From the NCBI GenBank assembly GCA_963848415.1, contig CAWKDN010000003.1, forward strand, positions 310,001-374,000: 64,000 nt of DNA, written 5' to 3'. The translations under genes were made by a program, and so were the position numbers. This document shows positions 37,413 to 45,418 of this stretch, piece after piece (position 1 is the stretch's first letter; each line of letters begins with the position of its first letter). The stretch is from CAVQBC01 sp963848415. GTDB taxonomy: Bacteria > Actinomycetota > Thermoleophilia > Solirubrobacterales > Solirubrobacteraceae. The notes beneath the pieces are model-generated. The model ran no database searches, was not told the origin of the DNA, and was given only the letters and a program-made list of their open reading frames with translations.

Positions 37413-40133
37413 TCATCGCGTGACCCGGAACGCGACCCGCCGGGTGGCCGAACGATTGCCCGCGGCGTCGACCGCCCGCAGGACGAGCGCGTAGCGGCCT
37501 GGGCGCAACGCCCGGTTGCGCAGCCGCCCCGAGAACCGCAGCCGCCGGGTACCAGCGTCGCTTCGCAGCCGGATCGCGCCGGCGACTGGCGCGACGCGCG
37601 GAGGCCGTCCCCTGAGCCGCTCGACGGTCAGGGTGAGCGTGGCTGCCTCCGACACGGCGTAGCGCAGCGTGCTCCCGGCCCGCGCTCCCGCCGGCAGGAG
37701 CGAGCCGCCGGCGCGCGCGGCGCGGAAGGCCGCCGGCGTCAGGCGGGCGCTCGTCAACACCGGGGCGGCGCGATCGACCGCGCGGGACGGCGGGGTCGGC
37801 GCCGACCTCGCGGGCGGAGAACCGGCGGGCGGAGGACCGGCGGGCGGCGGCGGAACGGGCGGCGGGAGCGGCCCGGGCGGCGCCGGGCCCACGGGCTCGA
37901 AGGTCGCGGTCGCGCCCGCCGGCGCGGCGCCGACCGCGAGCCGGCACGGCCCCGTCCCGCTGCAGGCACCGCTCCAGCCGGCGAACGCCGAGCCGGCCGC
38001 CGGCGCCGCGGTCAGTGTCAGGGTCGCGCCGGGGCTGAAGGCCTGGCGGCAGTCGGGCGGGCAGGCGATGCCGGCCAGGTCGCTGGTCACCGCGCCGCGA
38101 CCGCCGCCGGCGAGCGCCACGTCGACCGGCGTCGCGACCGGGCCGGGCGCGCCGGACAAGGTGAAGCGCTGGATCCGGTGGTTTCCGCCGTCGGCGACGA
38201 CGAGCGTCGCGCCGTCCGGGGAGACCGCGACGCCGGTCGGCGCCACGAAGCGGCCGGGCGCGCGGCCGTCGCCGCCGATCCGGTCCCAGGCGCCCGTGCC
38301 GGTGGCGAGCCGGAGGATGCGGCTGTTGCCGGTGTCGGCGATCCACAGCGATGCGCCCTGGCCGAAGAGCCCGGTCGGACGGGCGAGCGCCGCGCCGGGC
38401 GGGGCGGGGAGCGGCGTCGCGGCACCACCGCCGGCGAGCGTGAGGATCCGATCGCGCTCCGTGTCGGCGACGTAGATCGTCCCGTCCGCGGTGGCTGCGA
38501 CGCCGAACGGGCGCGAGACCGTCGCGCCGCCCAGCGCGACGGTCGACCAGGCACCCGAGGCCGGGTCCAGGCGCCGCACGCGGTCGTTGCCGGTGTCGGC
38601 CACGAGGATCGTCCCGGCCGGCCCCGGCTCCACCGCGACGGCGCGCGGCCCGCTCAGGCCGCCGCCGTAGGACGCGATCCAGCTCCCGTTCGGGGCGAGT
38701 CGCTGGACGCGGTCGTTGCCCGTGTCGGCCACCCAGATCGCCTGGCGCTCCGGGTCGAAGACGGCCGAGGCCGGCACGTCGAACTCGCCCGGGCGGTCGC
38801 GCGGCGCCGCGTAGCCCGAGCGGGTGGAGATGTAGCCCGTCTGGCCGGCGTAGGCGCCGTCGGGCGCGAGCCGCTGCAGGCGGTCGGCCAGCGTGTCGGC
38901 GACGTGGATCGTCCCCGCCGCGTCGACCGCCAGCCCGCCGGGGCGCGAGACATAGCCGGGACCGCGCCCCGCGACGCCCCACACGGCCTGCACGGCGCCG
39001 TCGGCGCCGAAGGTCTGAACGCGGTTGTTGGCGTTGTCGGCCACGGCGACGCCGCCGATCGGGTCGTCGGCGAGCGCCGCGAGCGCCCGCGGGTACTCGA
39101 ACGCGCCGGGCTGCGGGCCGAACGTGCCCCACTCGCGGACGAAGCCCAGGCTCTCGACGTCAAAGGCCTGCACGCGGTGGTTGTTGTTGTCGAGCACGTA
39201 GAGCTGGCGCGGGGCGCGCGCGTCTATCCCGACGTCGTAGGGAAACTCGAACTGGCCCGGGCCGGCGCCGAAGGACCCGATCTGGCGCTGGTAGGTGCCG
39301 TCAGGCAGGTACTCCACCACGCGGTGGTTGCGGTCGTCGGCCACCCACACGTGACGGCGGCCGGCCGCGTCGGGCTGCGGGTCGACCGCGATGCCCTGCG
39401 GGTAGTTGAGGCGGTCGTCGAACGCGGGGCTCGTGCAGCCCACCGCCGAGCAGTCGCCCAGCGAGCCCCACACCGCGTCCGGCACGGGCGCGTCGACCAC
39501 AGGGCCCGAGCGCGGGCCCGGCGGCAGCACGGCCCGGCCGCCGGCCTGCTCGGTGAGCGCGAAGGCCTGCACGCGGTGGTTGTTCTGGTCGGCCACGTAG
39601 ACCCGCGGCACCGCGCTCGCGGCCGGGTGGTCGACCGCGATGCCGCCGGCGCCCGTGTTCGCGCCGAGCTGGAAGCGGCCGGGCGCCGTCCCGCGCGTGC
39701 CCCACGCCGCCAGCCACGCGCCCGAGCCCGCGTCGAAGACCTGCACGCGGTCGTTCTCGGAGTCGAGCACGTACAGGTGGCCTGCGCGGTCGGTGGCGAG
39801 CCCGCCGATCGTCCCGAGCCGGCCGGTCTGCCGGGCGTCCGCGCGGAAGCCGATGTCCGCCCCCCACGCGCCCGAGCGCGAGAAGCGCTGCACGACGCCG
39901 CTGTACTGGTCACCCACGAAGACCTGAGAGCCGCCCGGGCTGTAGGCGATCCCCTGCGGGAAGCGGAAGACGCCCTGGCCGGTCGGGGGCGCCTCGCCGA
40001 GCACTGCGACGCCCGTGTAGCAGCCGGCGTCGACGCAGCCCTGGGCCGTAGCTCGGGCGGGTGCGGCGACGGCCACGGCGGCGAGCGTCAGCACGATCGC
40101 CGTCAGCTCCCACACCCGTCGCGTGCCCTCCAT
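37413..40133 (-). CDS. Secreted NHL-repeat beta-propeller protein
   Basis: 906 residues from the ATG at 40133, preceded by TACGCT eight bases upstream. A signal peptide (RRVWELTAIVLTLAAVAVAAPARATA) precedes at least ten NHL-type blades over about 45-680, with repeated units such as VYVADQNNHRVQAF, VWVADDRNHRVVEY and ILVADTGNDRVRRL. Next comes a bacterial-repeat domain (about 695-740, SAFAGWSGACSGTGPCRL with a likely disulfide), a Pro-rich linker (about 750-790) and a C-terminal Ig-like module (LRYAVSEAATLTLTVERL... YALVLRAVDAAGNRSATRRVAFRV). It is probably an exported binding protein of the cell surface; the ligand is unknown. Confidence 0.85.
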   Translation of the reverse strand: MEGTRRVWELTAIVLTLAAVAVAAPARATAQGCVDAGCYTGVAVLGEAPPTGQGVFRFPQGIAYSPGGSQVFVGDQYSGVVQRFSRSGAWGADIGFRADARQTGRLGTIGGLATDRAGHLYVLDSENDRVQVFDAGSGAWLAAWGTRGTAPGRFQLGANTGAGGIAVDHPAASAVPRVYVADQNNHRVQAFALTEQAGGRAVLPPGPRSGPVVDAPVPDAVWGSLGDCSAVGCTSPAFDDRLNYPQGIAVDPQPDAAGRRHVWVADDRNHRVVEYLPDGTYQRQIGSFGAGPGQFEFPYDVGIDARAPRQLYVLDNNNHRVQAFDVESLGFVREWGTFGPQPGAFEYPRALAALADDPIGGVAVADNANNRVQTFGADGAVQAVWGVAGRGPGYVSRPGGLAVDAAGTIHVADTLADRLQRLAPDGAYAGQTGYISTRSGYAAPRDRPGEFDVPASAVFDPERQAIWVADTGNDRVQRLAPNGSWIASYGGGLSGPRAVAVEPGPAGTILVADTGNDRVRRLDPASGAWSTVALGGATVSRPFGVAATADGTIYVADTERDRILTLAGGGAATPLPAPPGAALARPTGLFGQGASLWIADTGNSRILRLATGTGAWDRIGGDGRAPGRFVAPTGVAVSPDGATLVVADGGNHRIQRFTLSGAPGPVATPVDVALAGGGRGAVTSDLAGIACPPDCRQAFSPGATLTLTAAPAAGSAFAGWSGACSGTGPCRLAVGAAPAGATATFEPVGPAPPGPLPPPVPPPPAGPPPAGSPPARSAPTPPSRAVDRAAPVLTSARLTPAAFRAARAGGSLLPAGARAGSTLRYAVSEAATLTLTVERLRGRPPRVAPVAGAIRLRSDAGTRRLRFSGRLRNRALRPGRYALVLRAVDAAGNRSATRRVAFRVTR

Positions 40134-40141
40134 CGGCGCCC

Positions 40142-40194
40142 AGCGTAGTACCGCCGGTCTCGATCGGTTGGTTGTCATGAGCCGGTGGTAACGT
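40142..40194. promoter_or_regulatory. Divergent promoters, NHL protein and amino-acid ABC operon
   Basis: On the minus strand TACGCT (40142-40147) is eight bases before the NHL protein ATG at 40133. On the + strand TAACGT (40189-40194) is seven bases before the ATPase ATG at 40202. Both imply leaderless or nearly leaderless transcripts. No operator-like palindrome was seen. Confidence 0.45.
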
Positions 40195-40201
40195 CGCGCC
40201 C

Positions 40202-40960
40202 ATGAGCGAGGGAGCCAACGGCTCCAGCGCGCTGGTGGAGCTTCGCGGCATCCGCAAGGCGTTCGGGGACAACCTCGTGCTCGACGGCATCGACCTCGAG
40301 GTCGCGCCGGGTGAGGCGATCGTGATCGCGGGGCCGTCGGGCTCGGGCAAGTCGACGCTGCTGCGGTGCATCAACGGGCTCGAGCCGGTCGACGAGGGGG
40401 AGATCAGCTTCGACGGCCGCTCCGTGACCCGGGCGGGCAAGGCGATCACGGGGTTGCGGGCGCAGATCGGGATGGTCTTCCAGCAGTTCAACCTCTTCCC
40501 GCACATGACGGTGCGCCAGAACGTCACGCTGGCCCCGATCCAGGCCAAGGGCGAGTCGCGCTCCACCGCACGGGAGCTGGCGGACCGGCTGCTCGAACGC
40601 GTCGGGATCGCCGAGAAGGCCGATCAGTACCCAGCCGACCTCTCTGGCGGCCAGCAGCAGCGCGTGGCGATCGCCCGTGCGCTGGCCATGGAGCCCAAGC
40701 TCATGCTGTTCGACGAGCCGACCTCGGCGCTTGACCCGGAGATGATCCGGGAGGTGCTCGACGTGATGCGCACGCTCGCCCGCGAGGGGATGACCATGCT
40801 CGTGGTCACGCACGAGATGGGCTTCGCGCGGGAGGTCTGCGACCGGCTCGTGTTCATCGACGAGGGGCGGATCGTCGAGCAGGCGCCGCCCGCGGAGTTC
40901 TTCGCCAACGCGCGCTCGCAGCGCGCACGGGAGTTCGTCGACAAGATCATCCACCACTAG
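40202..40960 (+). CDS. Polar amino-acid ABC transporter, ATP-binding subunit
   Basis: 252 residues of the GlnQ/HisP type: Walker A GPSGSGKSTLL, Q-loop GMVFQQFNLFPHMTV, signature LSGGQQQRVAIARAL, Walker B LMLFDEPTSALDPE and switch His in VVTHEMGF. It powers uptake through the two permeases encoded downstream. Its stop overlaps the ribosome binding site of the binding-protein gene. Confidence 0.95.
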   Translation: MSEGANGSSALVELRGIRKAFGDNLVLDGIDLEVAPGEAIVIAGPSGSGKSTLLRCINGLEPVDEGEISFDGRSVTRAGKAITGLRAQIGMVFQQFNLFPHMTVRQNVTLAPIQAKGESRSTARELADRLLERVGIAEKADQYPADLSGGQQQRVAIARALAMEPKLMLFDEPTSALDPEMIREVLDVMRTLAREGMTMLVVTHEMGFAREVCDRLVFIDEGRIVEQAPPAEFFANARSQRAREFVDKIIHH

Positions 40961-40974
40961 GAGGTGTGTGCGCC

Positions 40975-41868
40975 ATGAAGGGGAGCTGGCGGTGGTTCGC
41001 GGTCCTGATGACCGCGCTGGGGCTCGCGCTCGCGGGTGCGGGCTGCGGGGAGGACGAGGAAGAGAGCGGCGGCGGCGGGAGCCAGGCCGCCGACGTCAAG
41101 CAGTACGACGCGGCGACGACGCTCGGCAAGATCCAGCAGAAGGGGGAGATCACGATCGGCGTGAAGTTCGACGTCCCGCCGTTCGGCTTCAAGAACCCCC
41201 AGAACAACCAGGTAGAGGGCTTCGACGTCGACCTGGGCAAGGCGATCGCCGAGGATCTCGGGGTCAAGCCGAAGTTCATCGAGGCGATCTCCGACAACCG
41301 CATCCCGTTCCTGATGGAAGGCACGGCCGACCTGATCCTCTCCACCATGACGATCAACGCCGAGCGGGTGCTCGAGATCGACTTCTCGCAGCCGTACTAC
41401 ATCGCCCGGGGCCGGATCCTGGTCAAGAAGGGCTCGGACATCACGGGCGTCGAGTCGCTGGCGGGCAAGAGCGTCTGCACGGCGCTGGGCTCGACGTACG
41501 AGGCGACCATCAAGAAGCAGGCGCCGAAGGCCGACCTCAAGCTCGTCGACTCCTACTCGGAGTGCCTGGAGCTGATCCAGAACGGCGGGGTGGACGCCGT
41601 CTCGACCGACGACGTGATCCTGACGGGCATGATCATCCAGGACGACACGCTCGAGCTGGTCGGCAAGGAGCTCACGCAAGAGCCCTACGGCGTGGGCATC
41701 AAGAAGGGCGAGACCGAGGTGACGCAGTTCGTCGACCAGTCCCTCGAGGCCTACGAGCAGGACGGCCGCTGGCAGAAGACCTACGACCGCTGGGTCGGGC
41801 GCTACACCGGACAGCAGGAAGAGCCGCCGACCATGACGCTGGAGGAGGCGGTCGAGCTGTCGAAGTGA
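40975..41868 (+). CDS. Polar amino-acid ABC transporter, substrate-binding lipoprotein
   Basis: 297 residues starting at ATG 40975 behind a strong TAGGAGGTG site (40958-40966). A lipobox signal (ALGLALAGAGC) places the acylated Cys near residue 23, followed by an acidic linker and a Ser/Gly stretch. The family 3 solute-binding domain follows: ITIGVKFDVPPFGFKNP, VEGFDVDLGKAIAEDLG, DLILSTMTINAERVLEIDFSQPYY. The binding-pocket style suggests an acidic or polar amino acid such as glutamate; that is inference. Confidence 0.93.
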   Translation: MKGSWRWFAVLMTALGLALAGAGCGEDEEESGGGGSQAADVKQYDAATTLGKIQQKGEITIGVKFDVPPFGFKNPQNNQVEGFDVDLGKAIAEDLGVKPKFIEAISDNRIPFLMEGTADLILSTMTINAERVLEIDFSQPYYIARGRILVKKGSDITGVESLAGKSVCTALGSTYEATIKKQAPKADLKLVDSYSECLELIQNGGVDAVSTDDVILTGMIIQDDTLELVGKELTQEPYGVGIKKGETEVTQFVDQSLEAYEQDGRWQKTYDRWVGRYTGQQEEPPTMTLEEAVELSK

Positions 41869-42539
41869 CGGTCCCGGGCTTCGGGCTGATCGGCTTCCTC
41901 GCCGAGCACTGGCGCGAGCTCCTCTCGGGGCTCGGGGTGACCGTCCGCCTGGTGGCGGTGTCCTTCGCCGTCGCCATGGTGGTCGGCACCGTGGTCGCCG
42001 CCTTGCGCGTGGCCCCCAACGTCTGGCTGCAGCGGCTCGGCGCGATCTACGTCGAGACGTTTCGCAACGTGCCGCTGCTCGTCCTGCTGTTCATCTCGTT
42101 CGCCGGGTTGCGGCGGGCCGGCCTCCCCGTCAACGCGTGGGTCGCCGGCACCGCCTCGCTCGGGCTCTATACGGCGGCTTACGTCGCCGAGGCGCTGCGT
42201 TCGGGGGTGTTCTCCGTCGGCAAGGGGCAGATCGACGCGTCGCTGTCGCTCGGTTTCACCTACGCGCAGACCCTGCGCCACATCGTCCTGCCGCAGGCCT
42301 TCAGGACCGTGATCTCGCCGCTCGGCTCGCTGACCATCGCGATGATCAAGAACTCGGCGATCATCGGCGTCTCGCTGCTCGCCCTGGGCGATCAGCTCAA
42401 GCGCGCGCGGGAGATCGCCTCGCGCACCTTCGAGACCAACGAGGCGTTCTTCTGGGCCGCCGTCGGCTACCTGCTGCTCACCGGCGCGGTGACATTGCTC
42501 GTCCGCGCGCTCGAACGGCGCTACGCCATCCGCCGATGA
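41865..42539 (+). CDS. Polar amino-acid ABC transporter permease 1
   Basis: 224 residues from a GTG overlapping the binding-protein stop (GTGA). Membrane helices and the permease motif (ETFRNVPLLVLLFISFAGL; EALRSGVFSVGKGQIDASLSLGFTYAQTLRHIVLPQAFRTVISPLGS) match HisM/GltJ-type subunits, including the EAA loop that contacts the ATPase. Its stop overlaps permease 2 by four bases. Confidence 0.93.
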   Translation: MTVPGFGLIGFLAEHWRELLSGLGVTVRLVAVSFAVAMVVGTVVAALRVAPNVWLQRLGAIYVETFRNVPLLVLLFISFAGLRRAGLPVNAWVAGTASLGLYTAAYVAEALRSGVFSVGKGQIDASLSLGFTYAQTLRHIVLPQAFRTVISPLGSLTIAMIKNSAIIGVSLLALGDQLKRAREIASRTFETNEAFFWAAVGYLLLTGAVTLLVRALERRYAIRR

Positions 42540-43336
42540 GCTACCTCTTCGACCCCGCCAACTGGGAGTGGCTGTTCACCGGCAACAACGTCCGCTTCAT
42601 CCTCGAGGGCTTCCTGATCAACCTCCAGCTGGCGCTGATCGCGATCGTGTTCGCGCTGGCGGTCGGGCTGGTGCTGGCGCTCGCCCGCCTCTCGCGGCTG
42701 CGCTGGCTGTCGTTCGTGGCCGGCGTCTGGGTCGACGTCTTTCGCAACCTGCCGCTGATCTTCCTGATCCTCTACCTCGCCCTGTGGCTGCCGAGCTGGC
42801 TGCGGGAGGGCTGGGAGTCGGTGGTGCCCGCGTGGGCGCCGGAGGCCTTTCAGTCCGGCCTCGTGGTGGCCGCGCTGCTGGGCCTGGTGCTCTACAACTC
42901 GGCGGTGCTGGCCGAGATCATGCGCGCGGGCATCCTCTCGCTCCCGCGCGGGCAGGCGGAGGCCGCCCAGGCGCTCGGACTGAGCCCGGCCCAGGCGCTG
43001 CGCTACGTCATCCTGCCCCAGGGGCTCCGGCGCATGGTGCCGGCGACGGTCTCCCAGCTGATCACGCTCAACAAGGACACGACCCTCGTGTCGATCATCG
43101 CGATCACCGAGGTGATGCGCCGCGGGCGGATCGTGACCTCGTCGAACTTCTTCGCGCTGGTCGAGGCCCCGGTGCTGCAGGTGTTCATCTTCATCGGCCT
43201 GCTCTTCATCGTCGTCAACCTCGCGCTGTCGCGGCTGTCGCGGCGGCTCGAGATCCGCGAGCGCCGGAGGACCGGCACGCGGATGAAGCGCGTGAGCGGG
43301 CTGGAGGACCAGGTGCCCGCGTCCGAGCCGGTCTGA
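42536..43336 (+). CDS. Polar amino-acid ABC transporter permease 2
   Basis: 266 residues, ATG overlapping the previous stop. It has the same subunit architecture: VDVFRNLPLIFLILYLALWLPSW, then AEIMRAGILSLPRGQAEAAQALGLSPAQALRYVILPQGLRRMVPATVSQ (EAA loop), and a basic C-terminal tail. With the three preceding genes it completes an operon of ATPase, binding protein and two permeases, the layout of GltIJKL-like uptake systems. Confidence 0.93.
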   Translation: MSYLFDPANWEWLFTGNNVRFILEGFLINLQLALIAIVFALAVGLVLALARLSRLRWLSFVAGVWVDVFRNLPLIFLILYLALWLPSWLREGWESVVPAWAPEAFQSGLVVAALLGLVLYNSAVLAEIMRAGILSLPRGQAEAAQALGLSPAQALRYVILPQGLRRMVPATVSQLITLNKDTTLVSIIAITEVMRRGRIVTSSNFFALVEAPVLQVFIFIGLLFIVVNLALSRLSRRLEIRERRRTGTRMKRVSGLEDQVPASEPV

Positions 43337-43393
43337 GTCTCGGCGCCCGGGCGCCGCGCGACCCCCCGGCACCGCCGCGCGCCGCGCGACGGT

Positions 43394-43399
43394 TAGGTT
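43394..43399 (+). promoter_or_regulatory. -10 box of a leaderless promoter for the MFS gene
   Basis: TAGGTT is seven bases before the GTG at 43407. This spacing favours that GTG as the start rather than the TTG at 43398, which lies within the -10 box itself. Confidence 0.45.
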
Positions 43400-43406
43400 G
43401 CCCGGC

Positions 43407-44531
43407 GTGTCCGCGCGGGCCTCCACCACCGCGATGTTCGTCGTCAACGGCGCGGTCGTCGGCGCCTGGATCGCGCAGATCCCGTTCATCCAGGAGCGCT
43501 TCGACCTCTCCAACGGCACGCTCGGGCTGGTGATCCTCGGCGTCGCCTGCGGCGCGATCCTCGGCACGTTGGTCGCGGGCCAGGCGATCGCCCGGGCGGG
43601 CAGCGCCAAGGTGGTGCGGGCCGCAGCGCCGGCGTGCGCCGCGCTGCTGGCCCTGCCGCTGCTGGCGCCCTCGCCGGCGCTGACCACGGCGGGCCTGCTG
43701 GCGCTCGGCCTCGCCTCGGGCGCGATGGACGTCTCGATGAACTCCCAGGGCGTCGCCGACGAGCGCGACCACGGTCGCCCGATCATGTCCTCGCTGCACG
43801 CCGGCTGGAGCCTCGGCGGGCTCCTGGGCTCGGTCTCGGTCGCGCTGGCGACGGCGGCCGGGGTGCAGCCGCGCGTGCAGCTCCTCGCCGCCGCTGCCGT
43901 GCTCGTCGCGGCCGCGCTCGTGGCCGGGCGAGGGCTGGGTCGCGGCTCGCGGGCCGCCGGCACCGCCGGCACCGCCGGTCCCATGATCGTCCTCCCGTCG
44001 CGCGGGGTGCTCCTGCTCGCCGTGCTGTGCCTGCTGGTCATGGTCATGGAGGGCGCGATGGGCGACTGGAGCGGCGTCTACCTGCGCCGGGAGACGGGCG
44101 CCCAGGCCAGCGTGGCGGCGCTCGGGTTCGCGGCGCTGTCGGCCGGGATGCTGCTCGGGCGGGTGTTCGGCGACGCGGTCAATCGCCGGATCGGGTCCGT
44201 CCGGCTGCTGCGCGGCGGCGCGCTGCTCGCCGGTCTGGCGCTCGCGGGCTTCCTGCTCGTCGGCGAGCCGGCCGCGACGCTGGCCGGCGTCGCGCTCGTC
44301 GGCCTCGGCGTCGCCAACGGCGTGCCGCTGCTCTTCAGCGCCGCCGGCCGGGCGGGCGAGGAGCAGGCCGGGCCGGGGATCGCGGCGGTGAGCTCGTTCG
44401 GGAGCCTCGGGTTCCTGGCGGGGCCGCCGCTGATCGGCCTGACGGCCGACGTGATCGGCCTGCCCGTCACGCTGGCGGCCTTGTGCGTAGCCATGGGTGC
44501 CGTCGTGCTTGCGGCCGACGCGGCGGGCTAG
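43407..44531 (+). CDS. MFS transporter
   Basis: 374 residues with about 12 hydrophobic helices. The N-terminal half begins TTAMFVVNGAVVGAWIAQIPFIQERFDLSNGTLGLVILGVACGAILG. DVSMNSQGVADERDHGRPIMSSLHAGWSLGGLLG is typical of the YbjJ/FucP-like MFS group. The second half starts near residue 200 (RGVLLLAVLCLLVMVMEGAMGDWSGVYLR). The substrate is unknown; sugar or metabolite transport is the usual role of this group. Confidence 0.88.
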   Translation: MSARASTTAMFVVNGAVVGAWIAQIPFIQERFDLSNGTLGLVILGVACGAILGTLVAGQAIARAGSAKVVRAAAPACAALLALPLLAPSPALTTAGLLALGLASGAMDVSMNSQGVADERDHGRPIMSSLHAGWSLGGLLGSVSVALATAAGVQPRVQLLAAAAVLVAAALVAGRGLGRGSRAAGTAGTAGPMIVLPSRGVLLLAVLCLLVMVMEGAMGDWSGVYLRRETGAQASVAALGFAALSAGMLLGRVFGDAVNRRIGSVRLLRGGALLAGLALAGFLLVGEPAATLAGVALVGLGVANGVPLLFSAAGRAGEEQAGPGIAAVSSFGSLGFLAGPPLIGLTADVIGLPVTLAALCVAMGAVVLAADAAG

Positions 44532-44533
44532 CG

Positions 44534-45307
44534 TCAGTCGCGCGACATCTCCCACGGCGCCTGTGGCAGCGCGCTCCCGGTCTCAAGGAAGGACTTCAGG
44601 TTGGAGAGCACCGCCGCCCAGCCGGCCTCGGCGTCGCCGCGGTCCTCGTCGGCCAGGTCCTCGTGGGTCACCGTCAGGCGCACGATGTCGCCGTAGGGCT
44701 CGACGTCGAAGGTCACGCGCGAGGTGCGCTCGTCGTCGGTCGCCCCGGGCTCGGTCCAGGTGGTCACCAGGCGCGTGGGCGGGGCGCTCTCGACCACCTC
44801 GCCGACGACGTCGGCGATCCCGGAGCCGTCCGTGCGCCGGTGCTCCCACGGCGACCCGGGCTGCCAGTCCGAGACGTTGCTGTGGCCCCAGTAGGCGGCG
44901 GTCGCGTCGGGATCGGTCAGCGCGTCCCAGACCCGCTCGGGGGTGCTCTCGATGTAGGTGACGTACACGAACGCCGGCTTGTCGGGCATCGGTTCCTCCG
45001 CTTGTCGCTTGACGGTGCTCAGCGCCCGCAAGCGCGGGCGCTCGAACTGGTCGATCCAGCGGTCCTGCAGGTCTGAGATGGGCACGGGATTGAGGTAGTG
45101 CAGCTTCTCCCGGCCGCGCCGGACCGTGCTGATCAGGTTCGCCGCCTCGAGCACGGCGAGGTGTTGCGTGGCTGCCTGGCGAGTCATCGCGACGGGCGCG
45201 CACAGCTCGCCCAGGGTCTGTCCGTTGTCCTCGCGCAGGCGGTCGAGCAGCTGCCGCCGGGTGCGGTCGGCCAGGGCCTTGAAGACCATGTCGGCGTCCG
45301 GCGGCAC
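44534..45307 (-). CDS. ArsR-type regulator fused to an SRPBCC (AHSA1) domain
   Basis: 257 residues. Residues 1-95 are an ArsR winged helix (MVFKALADRTRRQLLDRLREDNGQTLGELCAPVAMTRQAATQHLAVLEAANLISTVRRGREKLHYLNP). Residues about 110-257 form an AHSA1/START-like ligand domain (FVYVTYIESTPERVWDALTDPDATAAYWGHSN... SPWEHRR... GWAAVLSNLKSFLE). These two modules are more often separate adjacent genes; here the linker KRQAEEPMPDKP joins them in frame. The GTG at 45307 is preferred because a promoter places transcription start there. It likely represses its own promoter in response to a hydrophobic ligand. Confidence 0.87.
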   Translation of the reverse strand: MPPDADMVFKALADRTRRQLLDRLREDNGQTLGELCAPVAMTRQAATQHLAVLEAANLISTVRRGREKLHYLNPVPISDLQDRWIDQFERPRLRALSTVKRQAEEPMPDKPAFVYVTYIESTPERVWDALTDPDATAAYWGHSNVSDWQPGSPWEHRRTDGSGIADVVGEVVESAPPTRLVTTWTEPGATDDERTSRVTFDVEPYGDIVRLTVTHEDLADEDRGDAEAGWAAVLSNLKSFLETGSALPQAPWEMSRD

Positions 45308-45313
45308 GCGGTC

Positions 45314-45341
45314 ATTATGCAGGTAGATGCTTGCATGTCAA
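45314..45341 (-). promoter_or_regulatory. Leaderless promoter with operator for the ArsR-SRPBCC gene
   Basis: Minus strand: TTGACA (45336-45341), 16-base spacer, CATAAT (45314-45319), then six bases to the GTG. This is the best -35/-10 pair seen in the window. An inverted repeat ATGCA (45317-45321)/TGCAT (45332-45336) fills the spacer, the usual place for an ArsR operator. Confidence 0.7.
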
Positions 45342-45418
45342 CCGCGCGGGTTCCTTGCCGCAGGTTGCGGCGTGGGACCGCGAGGCCATCCGGAGCGGCG
45401 CCTAATCTCTCCGGTCTC

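Noticed and set aside
37392..40148. Long + strand open frame (918 codons)
   Set aside because: It mirrors the NHL-repeat protein. Its composition (Arg/Gly/Ala/Val) is typical of GC-rich antisense frames and shows no domain.
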